This document shows positions 8,284 to 16,337 of a DNA stretch of 64,000 nt, in pieces. The DNA lies in the NCBI GenBank assembly GCA_947304185.1, contig CAMZAM010000004.1, forward strand, positions 82,450-146,449. Reading direction: 5' to 3'. The stretch is from an uncultured Bacteroidales bacterium (GTDB lineage: Bacteria > Bacteroidota > Bacteroidia > Bacteroidales > F082). Positions within the stretch are counted from its first letter, which is position 1, and each line of letters starts with the position of its first letter. The notes beneath the pieces are model-generated. The model was not told the origin of the DNA, ran no database searches, and worked only from the letters and a program-made list of their open reading frames with translations. The position numbers and the translations under genes are program-made.

Positions 8284-9318
8284 ATGGAAAACACAAATAT
8301 AAATAATCAGGTTGTTAATCTTACTAAAGAAGATTTCGTTTGCGATCAGATAGTGAAATGGTGCCCAGGTTGCGGTGACCACGCTATCTTGAAAGTCTTG
8401 CAGGACGTGTTTCCACAGCTCGGTAAGAAGAAAGAGGACATCTGCGTCGTCTCAGGTATCGGCTGCTCATCACGTTTCCCGCACTATATGAATACATACG
8501 GATTCCATAGCATTCACGGCCGCGCTTGCGCTATCGCAACAGGTGTGAAGCTTGCAAATCCTAACCTCTCAGTATGGATCGTCTCTGGTGACGGTGACTG
8601 TACAGCTATCGGTGGTAACCACTTCATCCACGCTGTCCGCCGTAATATGGACATGAACCTCCTTCTGTTCAACAACCGTATCTACGGTATGACAAAAGGC
8701 CAGTTTTCACCATGCACCTTCCGCGGTACAGTCACAAAGACATCACCACAAGGTACTTACGAGGATCCGTTCAACGTTGGTGAACTCGTCATCGGTGCAG
8801 GCGGCAAGTTCTTCGCCCGTGGCGTTGACATCAATACCAAAGAACTCACTGATATCTGCTTGAGAGCTAAGAATCACGACGGCATGTCGGTCATCGAGGT
8901 GCTCCAGAACTGTATGATTTTCTCGAACGGCGTTCATGAAAACATCACAGGCAAGGACGTCCGCGATGATATGCAGGTGAAGTGCGAGCATGGCAAACCT
9001 CTCATCTTCGGTAAGGAGAGAAACAAAGGTCTGCGTCTCAACGGCAATAAGCTCGAAGTTGTGACAATCGGCGAAAACGGCATCACTGAAAAGGATATCC
9101 TCGTCCACGACGAGAAGGAAGAGAACACAGGTATCCACATGATGCTCGCACACATGATGCCTCCGGCGTTCCCAGTGGCTATCGGCGTTATCCGCAACGT
9201 GGATGCTCCGACCTACGACGACTGCCTCACAGAGGTCATCGAGCGCGAATCAGCGAAGTCGAACATCAAGACTGTCGACGACCTGCTGAACAGCGGCACA
9301 ACCTGGGATATCAAATAG
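8284..9318 (+). CDS. korB: 2-oxoacid:ferredoxin oxidoreductase, beta subunit
   Basis: A 344-residue thiamine-diphosphate subunit. 'WCPGCGDHAILK' (Cys27, Cys30) is the conserved N-terminal motif; a further Cys in 'GIGCSSRFPHY' is consistent with family cluster ligands. 'VSGDGDCTAIGGNHFIHA' from about residue 100 is the thiamine-diphosphate/Mg binding motif. It pairs with the alpha subunit encoded seven bases upstream to form the active oxidoreductase in the reductive or oxidative TCA branch. A terminator follows. Confidence 0.92.
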   Translation: MENTNINNQVVNLTKEDFVCDQIVKWCPGCGDHAILKVLQDVFPQLGKKKEDICVVSGIGCSSRFPHYMNTYGFHSIHGRACAIATGVKLANPNLSVWIVSGDGDCTAIGGNHFIHAVRRNMDMNLLLFNNRIYGMTKGQFSPCTFRGTVTKTSPQGTYEDPFNVGELVIGAGGKFFARGVDINTKELTDICLRAKNHDGMSVIEVLQNCMIFSNGVHENITGKDVRDDMQVKCEHGKPLIFGKERNKGLRLNGNKLEVVTIGENGITEKDILVHDEKEENTGIHMMLAHMMPPAFPVAIGVIRNVDAPTYDDCLTEVIERESAKSNIKTVDDLLNSGTTWDIK

Positions 9319-9334
9319 TGATATACTAAAAACG

Positions 9335-9365
9335 AAAAATCCCGCCTTAATGACGGGATTTTTTT
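9335..9365 (+). terminator. Intrinsic terminator after korB
   Basis: AATCCCG (9339-9345 region) pairs with CGGGATT, followed by seven T. It lies about 17 bases after the korB stop, and the T-run merges with the -7 box of the next gene. Confidence 0.88.
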
Positions 9366-9372
9366 ATCTTTG
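9365..9372 (+). promoter_or_regulatory. Possible -7 box fused to the korB terminator
   Basis: TATCTTTG matches TAnnTTTG and ends only four bases before the ATG at 9377, so a transcript from it would start at or beside the start codon. No TTTG -33 element is present at the usual distance, so it may be chance. Confidence 0.4.
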
Positions 9373-9376
9373 CAAC

Positions 9377-10012
9377 ATGAAGAAATCATTCAAACCCGGA
9401 ACAATGCTGTATCCGTTGCCAGTGGTGATGGTCTCGTGTGGCGACTGCCCCGAGAACTACAACATCATAACCGTGGCATGGACAGGAATTTTGTGTTCCG
9501 ACCCTCCGATGTGTTACATTTCGATCAGAAAGGAGAGACATTCACATCAGATTATCTCAAAAAACAAGGAGTTTGTGATAAATCTCACTACAGAAGCTCT
9601 CGCTAAAGCCACCGATTGGTGCGGAGTGCGGTCGGGAAGAGACTATGACAAATTCAAGGAGATGCATCTCACACCTGAACAGGCAGAGGTGGTGAAAGCC
9701 CCGATGATAGCTGAATCGCCACTGAATATCGAGTGTAAGGTAGTGGAAATTAAGGCATTGGGATCGCACGACATGTTTATTGCGGAAATAGTTGCCGTCC
9801 ATGGTGATGCAAAATATTTTGATCCAAGCACAGGGCTGTTCCAACTGAATCAAGCGGAACTGATAACATATTCGCATGGGAAATACTACGCTTTGGGCGA
9901 AAAAATCGGCAAATTCGGCTTCTCAGTAGAGAAAATTCAACATAAAAGGAAAACTTCCTCATCGTCATTTCGACCGGAGCGAAGCGTAGTGGAGAAATCT
10001 CCTAAAAAATAA
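9377..10012 (+). CDS. Flavin reductase family protein (FMN-binding split barrel)
   Basis: The start at 9377 (MKKSFKPG) is preferred to 9350, which lies inside the korB terminator. The 211-residue protein fits the flavin reductase-like family: 'PLPVVMVSCGD', 'NIITVAWTGILCSDPPMCYISIRKERHSHQII' region, and 'FVINLTTEALAKATDWCGVRSGRDYDKF'. Such proteins bind FMN and often act as flavin:NAD(P)H reductases or of unknown function in anaerobes. The last ~20 residues ('RPERSVVEKSPKK' end) are not part of the family; they are encoded by a dispersed 40-base repeat (9963-10002). Confidence 0.85.
   Translation: MKKSFKPGTMLYPLPVVMVSCGDCPENYNIITVAWTGILCSDPPMCYISIRKERHSHQIISKNKEFVINLTTEALAKATDWCGVRSGRDYDKFKEMHLTPEQAEVVKAPMIAESPLNIECKVVEIKALGSHDMFIAEIVAVHGDAKYFDPSTGLFQLNQAELITYSHGKYYALGEKIGKFGFSVEKIQHKRKTSSSSFRPERSVVEKSPKK
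9963..10002 (+). repeat. Dispersed 40-base repeat, copy 1 (inside a coding region)
   Basis: Matches 57712-57751 at 36 of 40 positions when aligned by eye without gaps. It begins CGTCATTTCGAC and ends with the palindrome GGAGAAATCTCC. It is read through as the C-terminal tail of the flavin reductase, which appears extended by its insertion. Confidence 0.8.
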
Positions 10013-10018
10013 ACGAAA

Positions 10019-10636
10019 ATGGATTACATCAAAGTTAAAGGCTTACAAAAAGACGAAGTCATAGGACTGGTGAAGGAATGGATTAAGTTGTATCCTCATT
10101 CATTCAATCCGGAAGTGAATTTTTGGTTTTACCAACTCGCTGATAATCAGGTTGTTATCGGTCTACACGACGACCTGAGCACCTTGGCGGTGAGTTTGCT
10201 GGTAATATATCTGACTTCGGCTGTGAAGGACCTGCAGGATGCTGAGCCGGTAGTGGCTTATCTTACTGTCGATGACAACGAGATCTTGCTGAAGCAGAAC
10301 TATGGTCGTCGCGCGAAAATTGTTGCTAAATCAACTGATGAAGACAATACCGGCGTGATAATCTTGTTGGAAAACAACTATTGTGTCGACTATTATTTCC
10401 ATGGCAAGGCACATAAAATCAAAGATTCCGAACTGGTCTTTGAAGAGCCGGCACTCCCTGAATCTATTGAAAATACTGAGAAAGAAGAGATTTTTGTTGG
10501 AGATGTGATTCCGAAAAAGATAATAGAGAAATCGCTTGAACCTGACGCATCACCTTGGAAGAAACTGATGTGGTACGCCATCTGCACCATAGTAGGACTC
10601 GGCATCGGATTTTTGCTTGTTTACTTTTATTTTTAA
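10019..10636 (+). CDS. Hypothetical C-terminally membrane-anchored protein
   Basis: A 205-residue protein not recognised as a named family. Residues 1 to about 145 look like a soluble alpha/beta domain ('FWFYQLADNQVVIGLHDDLS') with no signal peptide. An acidic linker follows (about 145-180), then a single hydrophobic helix at the end ('WYAICTIVGLGIGFLLVYFYF'), so it is probably tail-anchored with the soluble domain in the cytoplasm. It lies six bases after the flavin reductase and three bases before tilS. Confidence 0.6.
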   Translation: MDYIKVKGLQKDEVIGLVKEWIKLYPHSFNPEVNFWFYQLADNQVVIGLHDDLSTLAVSLLVIYLTSAVKDLQDAEPVVAYLTVDDNEILLKQNYGRRAKIVAKSTDEDNTGVIILLENNYCVDYYFHGKAHKIKDSELVFEEPALPESIENTEKEEIFVGDVIPKKIIEKSLEPDASPWKKLMWYAICTIVGLGIGFLLVYFYF

Positions 10637-10639
10637 ATA

Positions 10640-11965
10640 ATGATTGAACAATTTCGCGCATACATCACCTCAAATCACCTTATTAATAAGGGTGACCGCG
10701 TCCTCGTTGCCTTGAGCGGCGGCGTCGACTCAATGGTGCTTGCGGAGTTGTTAAGGCGTGAGGGCTACAACATCGCCTTCGCACACTGCAATTTTCATCT
10801 GCGTGGCAAAGAATCGGACGACGACGAGCAGTTTGTGCGCGAATATGCTGACAGGGTGGGAGTGAAGCTTTTTGTTAAGCAGTTCGACACTCTGGATTAC
10901 GTTGAAAACAACAAGGTTTCCGTTGAGATGGCTGCTCGTGAACTGCGTTACGCCTGGTTCAACGATTTGATTAACGCTAATGAACGGTTAAATGGTAAGG
11001 ATGGACAGCAGCCCTCCGATTGGCATAATCTCCGTTTCGACAAACTGGCTCTCGCACATCATGCCGACGATCAAATCGAGACTTTCTTCATCAACCTTTT
11101 GCGTGGCTCCGGCATCAAAGGTTTGAAGGCCATGCAGCCATGTAACGGTATGTATATCAGACCTTTACTGTGGGCTTCGCGTGAAGAAGTCAAGGGGTTT
11201 GCAATAGAAAACGGCATCCAATGGCGCGAAGACAGTACCAATAGCGATACGATTTATCTGAGAAATAAGATCCGTCATGATTTGATGCCTGTTTTTGACA
11301 GCATCAAACCTGAAGCAAGAGAAAAAATTCTTGAATCTGTCAATCATTTGGCCTCTGAAAATCAATTATATAGAGAACTTATAAAAGAAAAAATAGCTCA
11401 AATCGGAACTGTCGACGGCGTTCTGCATTCAATTGAAAAACGTCATCTCGACCAACAACTTTTATTTGAGTGGATTCGTGATTTCGGTTTTACATTTTCT
11501 CAATGTGAATCGATTTTCACTTCTCTGAATTTAGAACCAGGTAAGGAGTTTTATTCTGCTGATTATCAATTAGTTATCGAAAAAGATACAGTCGATGTTT
11601 TCCCAATTGATTTCATTATCAACGATCCAAAGTTAGCTTTTGAGAAATTTGAAAAAACTCCAGATTTCAAACTCCAAACTTCAAACCAAAACATCGCTCA
11701 GCTTGATTATGACAAGCTTAAACTGCCTTTAACAACTCGTCGTTGGCAGCAAGGCGACCGTTTCCGCCCTCTTGGGATGCATGGCACGAAACTCGTCTCC
11801 GATTTCTTTAATGACAACAATTTCACTACTTTTCAAAAGAAAACCACTCTGATTTTAACTGATGCCGATGATCAAATCGTATGGATAGTAGGCCGTCGCA
11901 TCGACGATAGATTTAAAATCACCGAAAAAACAAAAACCATCTATCAAATTAATTTTGGTGAATAA
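10640..11965 (+). CDS. tilS: tRNA(Ile)-lysidine synthase
   Basis: A 441-residue enzyme that converts the wobble C of tRNA-Ile(CAU) to lysidine with ATP and lysine, allowing AUA decoding. The PP-loop 'SGGVDS' is at residues 26-31, followed by 'AHCNFHLRGKESD', 'LAHHADDQIETFFINLLRGSG', and 'RNKIRHDLMP', all conserved in TilS. The C-terminal domain contains 'RRWQQGDRFRPLGMHGTKLVSDFF', the typical last TilS domain. It is essential in nearly all bacteria. It starts three bases after the preceding gene. Confidence 0.95.
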   Translation: MIEQFRAYITSNHLINKGDRVLVALSGGVDSMVLAELLRREGYNIAFAHCNFHLRGKESDDDEQFVREYADRVGVKLFVKQFDTLDYVENNKVSVEMAARELRYAWFNDLINANERLNGKDGQQPSDWHNLRFDKLALAHHADDQIETFFINLLRGSGIKGLKAMQPCNGMYIRPLLWASREEVKGFAIENGIQWREDSTNSDTIYLRNKIRHDLMPVFDSIKPEAREKILESVNHLASENQLYRELIKEKIAQIGTVDGVLHSIEKRHLDQQLLFEWIRDFGFTFSQCESIFTSLNLEPGKEFYSADYQLVIEKDTVDVFPIDFIINDPKLAFEKFEKTPDFKLQTSNQNIAQLDYDKLKLPLTTRRWQQGDRFRPLGMHGTKLVSDFFNDNNFTTFQKKTTLILTDADDQIVWIVGRRIDDRFKITEKTKTIYQINFGE

Positions 11966-11984
11966 AAACTTTTTCGTATATTTG
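11954..11984 (+). promoter_or_regulatory. Consensus Bacteroidetes promoter for dsbD
   Basis: -33 TTTG (11954-11957), 19-base spacer, -7 TATATTTG (11977-11984). This is one of the two best promoter matches in the window and predicts a leader of about 50 bases. Confidence 0.85.
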
Positions 11985-12039
11985 TAGCTTGTAGTATACG
12001 ATAATTAATTATTTTTATTCTATTGAAAATCAACGAGAT

Positions 12040-14091
12040 ATGAAAAAGTTCATGTTAGTTTTAGCAGCATTTTTCGCATTGATGATGCCTTTTGTAACTG
12101 TCGCTCAGATTTACGACCCTGTGCAATGGAGCTTCTCGACCGAATCGCTTGGTAACAACGAATACAACGTCATCTTCAAGGCTGACATCGAAGCTGGATG
12201 GCATGTCTATTCGCAGAATATTGCCGACGGCGGCCCTATTCCTACAGCTTTTTATTTTGCTGAAGCCACTGATTATGAGAGAGTTGGCGAACTGGCAGAA
12301 AGCGATGCCATCGTGCTTCAAGATCCCGTCTTCGACATGGAACTGCGATTCTTTGAGAAAGAAGCAATATTCACTCAAAAGGTGAAAGTGCTCGGCAAGG
12401 AGCCGGTTTCAGTGAAGGGCGAACTTGAATACATGGTCTGCAACGACGGACAGTGTCTGCCTCCGACAGTTGTTGAATTCGATATAAACCTCAACAATGC
12501 CGCAGTAGTAGCAACCTCCGAAACCGAGGCTAATTCTGGCGACAGCCTTCTTGGAATGATTCTTCAGGCTATCCTCTGGGGCTTGGCAGCATTGCTCACC
12601 CCATGCGTCTTCCCTATGATCCCGATGACGGTGTCGTTCTTCCTTCATGGAAGCGAAAATAAGGCGGCAGGACGTTTTAAAGCAATTATGTACTTCATTT
12701 TCATAGTGTTGCTTTACACCCTGCCAATCGCAATCATCATCATGGTGACATGGATTTTCGGTGGTGACAGCGTCACTGGCGACATATTCAATTGGTTGTC
12801 AACACATTGGCTCCCGAATATTATCTTCTTCTTGGTGTTTATGGTTTTCGCAGCATCGTTCTTTGGAGCGTTCGAGATTGTGCTTCCAAGCAGCCTCGTC
12901 AACAAATCAGATGCCAACTCTGATAAGAAAGGTCTCGCCGGTGTGTTCTTCATGGCTCTGACTCTTGTGTTGGTGTCATTCGCTTGCACAGGACCTATCG
13001 TCGGCACAGTGCTCATCAAATCAACATCAGGTGAGTTTTGGACTCCGATCCTCACGATGTTCTGCTACGCTTGCACATTCGCATTGCCGTTCGCACTCTT
13101 CGCGTTATTCCCGTCGATGCTGAAAAACCTGCCTAAGAGCGGCGGCTGGCTCAATACTGTGAAAGTCATCCTCGGTTTCATCGAGGTTGCACTCGGATTC
13201 AAGTTCTTAAGTGTCGCCGACCAAACATACCACTGGCATTTGCTCGACCGCGAGGTTTACCTCGGCATTTGGATTGTGTGCTTCGCAATGCTTGGATTCT
13301 ATCTCCTTGGCAAGATCAGATTTAAAAATGACGACCCTGTCGAATCAATCGGTGTGGGCCGTTTGATATTGAGTATCATTACCTTTACGTTTGTCGTGTA
13401 TATGATTCCTGGTATGTGGGGCGCACCTCTGAAGGCTCTCTCAGGCTATCTGCCACCTCAACAGACCCTCGACTTCGACCTCAAACGTATCAATCAGGAG
13501 AATGCTGATAAAGTCATCGAGTTTATACAACAGAATGTGAAGACGGTTCCTGTCGGTCAGGTGCAGCAAAATGAGGCTCAGCCGACAGCTGAACTCTGCG
13601 AGTCACCGCGTTTCAATGATATCTTCCATCTGCCTCACGGATTGAAAGGTTATTTTGATTATGAGCAGGCGTTGGCATGTGCGAAAGCACAAAACAAACC
13701 GCTTTACGTCGACTTTACTGGTCACGGATGTGTCAACTGCCGTGAGATGGAAGCCAACGTCTGGAGCGATCCGCGTGTGCTTAAGATGCTTCGTGATGAC
13801 TTCATCATCGTAGCACTTTACGTCGATGACAAGACCAAACTTCCTGAGGAAGAATGGGTTATGGGTGGCGATGGCAAGATGAAGAAGACCATCGGCCGTA
13901 AATATGCCGACTTCCAAATCACTAAGTTTGGAACCAACGCCCAACCGTATTATTGCCTCATGGGTCACAACGGCGAACTGTTACACGAGCCGCGAGCCTA
14001 CAACCTTGACAAAGACGGCTTCGTTAAGTTCTTACAAGAAGGACTCGACAATTTCAAAAACGGAGTCTCTGTTAGAAACATCAACGAATAA
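12040..14091 (+). CDS. dsbD: Thiol:disulfide interchange protein DsbD
   Basis: A 683-residue inner-membrane electron carrier from cytoplasmic thioredoxin to periplasmic thiols. Order: signal peptide (1-22); periplasmic DsbD-alpha domain (about 25-150) with Cys pair in 'MVCNDGQCLPP'; eight-helix DsbD-beta/CcdA domain (about 165-460) with Cys in 'LLTPCVFPMIPM' and 'SFACTGPIVGT'; C-terminal thioredoxin-like domain with CxxC in 'GHGCVNCREME'. All six redox cysteines are present. It has its own promoter and terminator, so it is a single-gene unit. Confidence 0.93.
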   Translation: MKKFMLVLAAFFALMMPFVTVAQIYDPVQWSFSTESLGNNEYNVIFKADIEAGWHVYSQNIADGGPIPTAFYFAEATDYERVGELAESDAIVLQDPVFDMELRFFEKEAIFTQKVKVLGKEPVSVKGELEYMVCNDGQCLPPTVVEFDINLNNAAVVATSETEANSGDSLLGMILQAILWGLAALLTPCVFPMIPMTVSFFLHGSENKAAGRFKAIMYFIFIVLLYTLPIAIIIMVTWIFGGDSVTGDIFNWLSTHWLPNIIFFLVFMVFAASFFGAFEIVLPSSLVNKSDANSDKKGLAGVFFMALTLVLVSFACTGPIVGTVLIKSTSGEFWTPILTMFCYACTFALPFALFALFPSMLKNLPKSGGWLNTVKVILGFIEVALGFKFLSVADQTYHWHLLDREVYLGIWIVCFAMLGFYLLGKIRFKNDDPVESIGVGRLILSIITFTFVVYMIPGMWGAPLKALSGYLPPQQTLDFDLKRINQENADKVIEFIQQNVKTVPVGQVQQNEAQPTAELCESPRFNDIFHLPHGLKGYFDYEQALACAKAQNKPLYVDFTGHGCVNCREMEANVWSDPRVLKMLRDDFIIVALYVDDKTKLPEEEWVMGGDGKMKKTIGRKYADFQITKFGTNAQPYYCLMGHNGELLHEPRAYNLDKDGFVKFLQEGLDNFKNGVSVRNINE

Positions 14092-14104
14092 GATGATTAA
14101 TAAA

Positions 14105-14139
14105 AGAGGCGGGATTGTTCAATCTCGTCTCTTTTTTTT
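14105..14139 (+). terminator. Intrinsic terminator after dsbD
   Basis: A 12-bp stem (14105-14116 with 14121-14132, including G-T pairs), loop GTTC, followed by a run of T to 14139. Confidence 0.9.
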
Positions 14140-14140
14140 A

Positions 14141-14205
14141 ACATTTAAACTATTAAACTGTAAACTTATAAACTACTTTAAACTTTACACTATAAACTTT
14201 ACACT
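14141..14205. repeat. Degenerate TAAACTTTA-type repeat array
   Basis: About 65 bases made of repeated (T)TAAACT units between the convergent dsbD and M20 peptidase genes. Related arrays occur at 30551-30586, 31531-31587, 42187-42216 and, more weakly, 21381-21408. Confidence 0.6.
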
Positions 14206-15567
14206 TTATTTGGCGTAATGCTGGTAGAATTGGATGATTGTCTCGATTCCCTTGAAGAAATGATCCAATCTGTAGTTCTCGTTCGGGGAGTGGATGGCGT
14301 CTTCTCCTAATCCGAATCCCATCAGGATTGACTTGATTCCCAATACTTTCTCAAAACGAGCGATAATCGGGATACTTCCGCCACTTCTCATTGGGATAGG
14401 CAGCTTGCCGTAGGTGTCGAAATATGCCTGCTCAGCAGCTTTGTATGCCGGGAGTTCAATCGGGCAGCCGTAAGCCTCGCCACCATGCAGGGTTGTAACC
14501 TTAACTGTCACATAATCAGGAGCTATGCTCTCGAAATATTCCTTAAACAGCTTGCCGATCTTCTCATGGTCTTGGTTAGGCACCAAACGGCATGAAATCT
14601 TGGCGTATGCCTTCGATGGAAGCACTGTCTTTGAGCCTTCACCGGTGTAGCCACCCCAGATTCCACAGAGATCGAAGGTCGGACGGATACCGACGCGCTC
14701 GATCTTGGTGTATCCTTTTTCACCACGTAACGCCTTTACACCCAGCGACTTTTTAAATTCTTCCTCGTTGTATGGCGCCATATTGAGCATCTCGCGTTCT
14801 TTTGCTGATGACTCTACGACATCGTCATAGAAATGAGGGATGGTGATGTGGTTATTCTTATCCATCACGCCAGCTACCATCTCGCACAAGGTGTTCAAAG
14901 GGTTTGCGACAGCGCCGCCGAACAATCCAGAATGCAGGTCGGCATTCGGTCCTGTGACTTCGACTTCCCAATATGCCAAACCACGCAAACCTGTTGTGAT
15001 TGAAGGCGTGTCGTGCGATATCATGCTTGTATCTGAAACCAAGATGACATCGGCTTTTACGAGGTCTTTGTATTCCTCTATCCACTTTGAGAGACTGCCG
15101 GAGCCGATCTCTTCCTCACCCTCAAGCATAAATTTCACGTTGCAGGGGAGGGTGCCGGTCTTAACCATTGTCTCAAAAGCCTTGGCGTGCATGAAAGCCT
15201 GACCTTTGTCGTCGTCAGCACCGCGAGCCCATATCTTGCCGTCTTTGATAACCGGCTCAAACGGGTCGGTATGCCATAATTCTATCGGGTCGACAGGCAT
15301 CACGTCGTAGTGACCGTAAACCAGCACCGTCGGGAGTTTCTTGTCGATGATCTTCTCACCATAAACTATCGGGTTTCCTTCTGTCGGCATTACCTCGGCC
15401 TTGTCGGCGCCTGCCTTCAAGATGCTGTCTCTCCAATACTCAGCAGCTTTAATCATATCAGGCTTATGCGCTGATTCCGAGCTGATTGAAGGTATTCTAA
15501 TCAGTCCGAACAACTCATCTAAAAAACGTTGTTCGTTTTGCTTGATGTAATCTTTTATTTTGTCCAT
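14206..15567 (-). CDS. M20 family metallopeptidase (dipeptidase)
   Basis: A 453-residue zinc peptidase without a signal peptide, so cytoplasmic. Metal-binding and catalytic motifs of M20 are visible: 'VYGHYDVMPVD', 'ARGADDDKGQ' (bridging Asp), 'MLEGEEEIGSGS' (general base Glu and metal Glu), and 'SGGSIPII' plus a late His in 'EDAIHSPNENYR'. The dimerisation domain lies between ('SGLFGGAVANP'). Length and motifs fit the dipeptidase/CNDP-like subgroup cleaving small peptides. It is the last gene of the minus-strand block starting with lpxK, five bases after lpxH. Confidence 0.88.
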   Translation of the reverse strand: MDKIKDYIKQNEQRFLDELFGLIRIPSISSESAHKPDMIKAAEYWRDSILKAGADKAEVMPTEGNPIVYGEKIIDKKLPTVLVYGHYDVMPVDPIELWHTDPFEPVIKDGKIWARGADDDKGQAFMHAKAFETMVKTGTLPCNVKFMLEGEEEIGSGSLSKWIEEYKDLVKADVILVSDTSMISHDTPSITTGLRGLAYWEVEVTGPNADLHSGLFGGAVANPLNTLCEMVAGVMDKNNHITIPHFYDDVVESSAKEREMLNMAPYNEEEFKKSLGVKALRGEKGYTKIERVGIRPTFDLCGIWGGYTGEGSKTVLPSKAYAKISCRLVPNQDHEKIGKLFKEYFESIAPDYVTVKVTTLHGGEAYGCPIELPAYKAAEQAYFDTYGKLPIPMRSGGSIPIIARFEKVLGIKSILMGFGLGEDAIHSPNENYRLDHFFKGIETIIQFYQHYAK

Positions 15568-15572
15568 ATCTG

Positions 15573-16322
15573 TTATTTTTTGTAATACTTCAAAACCATT
15601 TCATTCCCATCGAAGGTTGCGTACGTGTAGTCCCAAATCCAGTTTCCAATCACTGTCGTCACTGCATGGTCGCCGGTTTTATACTGCATCGGCTTGTGCT
15701 GGTGACCGAACACAAAGAACTCAATAGTCGGGTCTTTCGCCAGTTCTTCCTGAGCGTATTTATACAGCCGAGTGTCTTCGATAACGTTGTAATAACCGCC
15801 TTTTTCTTCCTTGCGAAGCTTCTTAACTCTGTGATTATGAGACCATTTCAGCGCCACTCTGATGCCGAAGTCGGGATGCACATGACGGAAGCACCACTGC
15901 AGGAACCTGCATTCGAACACGCTCTTCAGGAATTTGTATCCTCCGTCGCCTTTGCCGCGTCCGTCGCCGTGGACCATGAAAAACTTCTTGCCTTTGAGCA
16001 TCATCACCTCGGGCTCTCTATGTACTTGAATGCCGATCTCTTCCTGCAGATACGAGAATGTCCACAGGTCGTGGTTTCCGGCAAAGAGATGAACAGGTAT
16101 GCCGCTGTCGATGAAATCTGCTAATTTCCCAAGCAGACGCACATGTCCGCGTGGCACGACAGTCTTGTATTCGTACCAGAAGTCGAACAGGTCGCCCATC
16201 AGGAACAGCTCCTCGCAGTCGGCCTTGATAGAATCGAGAAACTCAAGAAGCATCTTCTCGCGCCTCTGACTATCCTCCAAAGTCGGCACTCCGAGATGAA
16301 AATCGGTGACGAAATATATCAT
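15573..16322 (-). CDS. lpxH: UDP-2,3-diacylglucosamine diphosphatase
   Basis: A 249-residue calcineurin-like phosphoesterase with every metal-binding block: 'TDFHLG' (D-x-H), 'LMGDLFDFWYEY' (GD.FD), 'FAGNHDLW' (GNHD), 'VHGDGRGKGD', and 'VFGHQHKP' (GH.H). The FDFWYE segment is typical of LpxH, which hydrolyses UDP-2,3-diacylglucosamine to lipid X and UMP in lipid A synthesis. lpxK lies two genes upstream, which supports this role. It acts at the cytoplasmic face of the inner membrane. Confidence 0.88.
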   Translation of the reverse strand: MIYFVTDFHLGVPTLEDSQRREKMLLEFLDSIKADCEELFLMGDLFDFWYEYKTVVPRGHVRLLGKLADFIDSGIPVHLFAGNHDLWTFSYLQEEIGIQVHREPEVMMLKGKKFFMVHGDGRGKGDGGYKFLKSVFECRFLQWCFRHVHPDFGIRVALKWSHNHRVKKLRKEEKGGYYNVIEDTRLYKYAQEELAKDPTIEFFVFGHQHKPMQYKTGDHAVTTVIGNWIWDYTYATFDGNEMVLKYYKK

Positions 16323-16337
16323 CTTTTTAATTGATTA

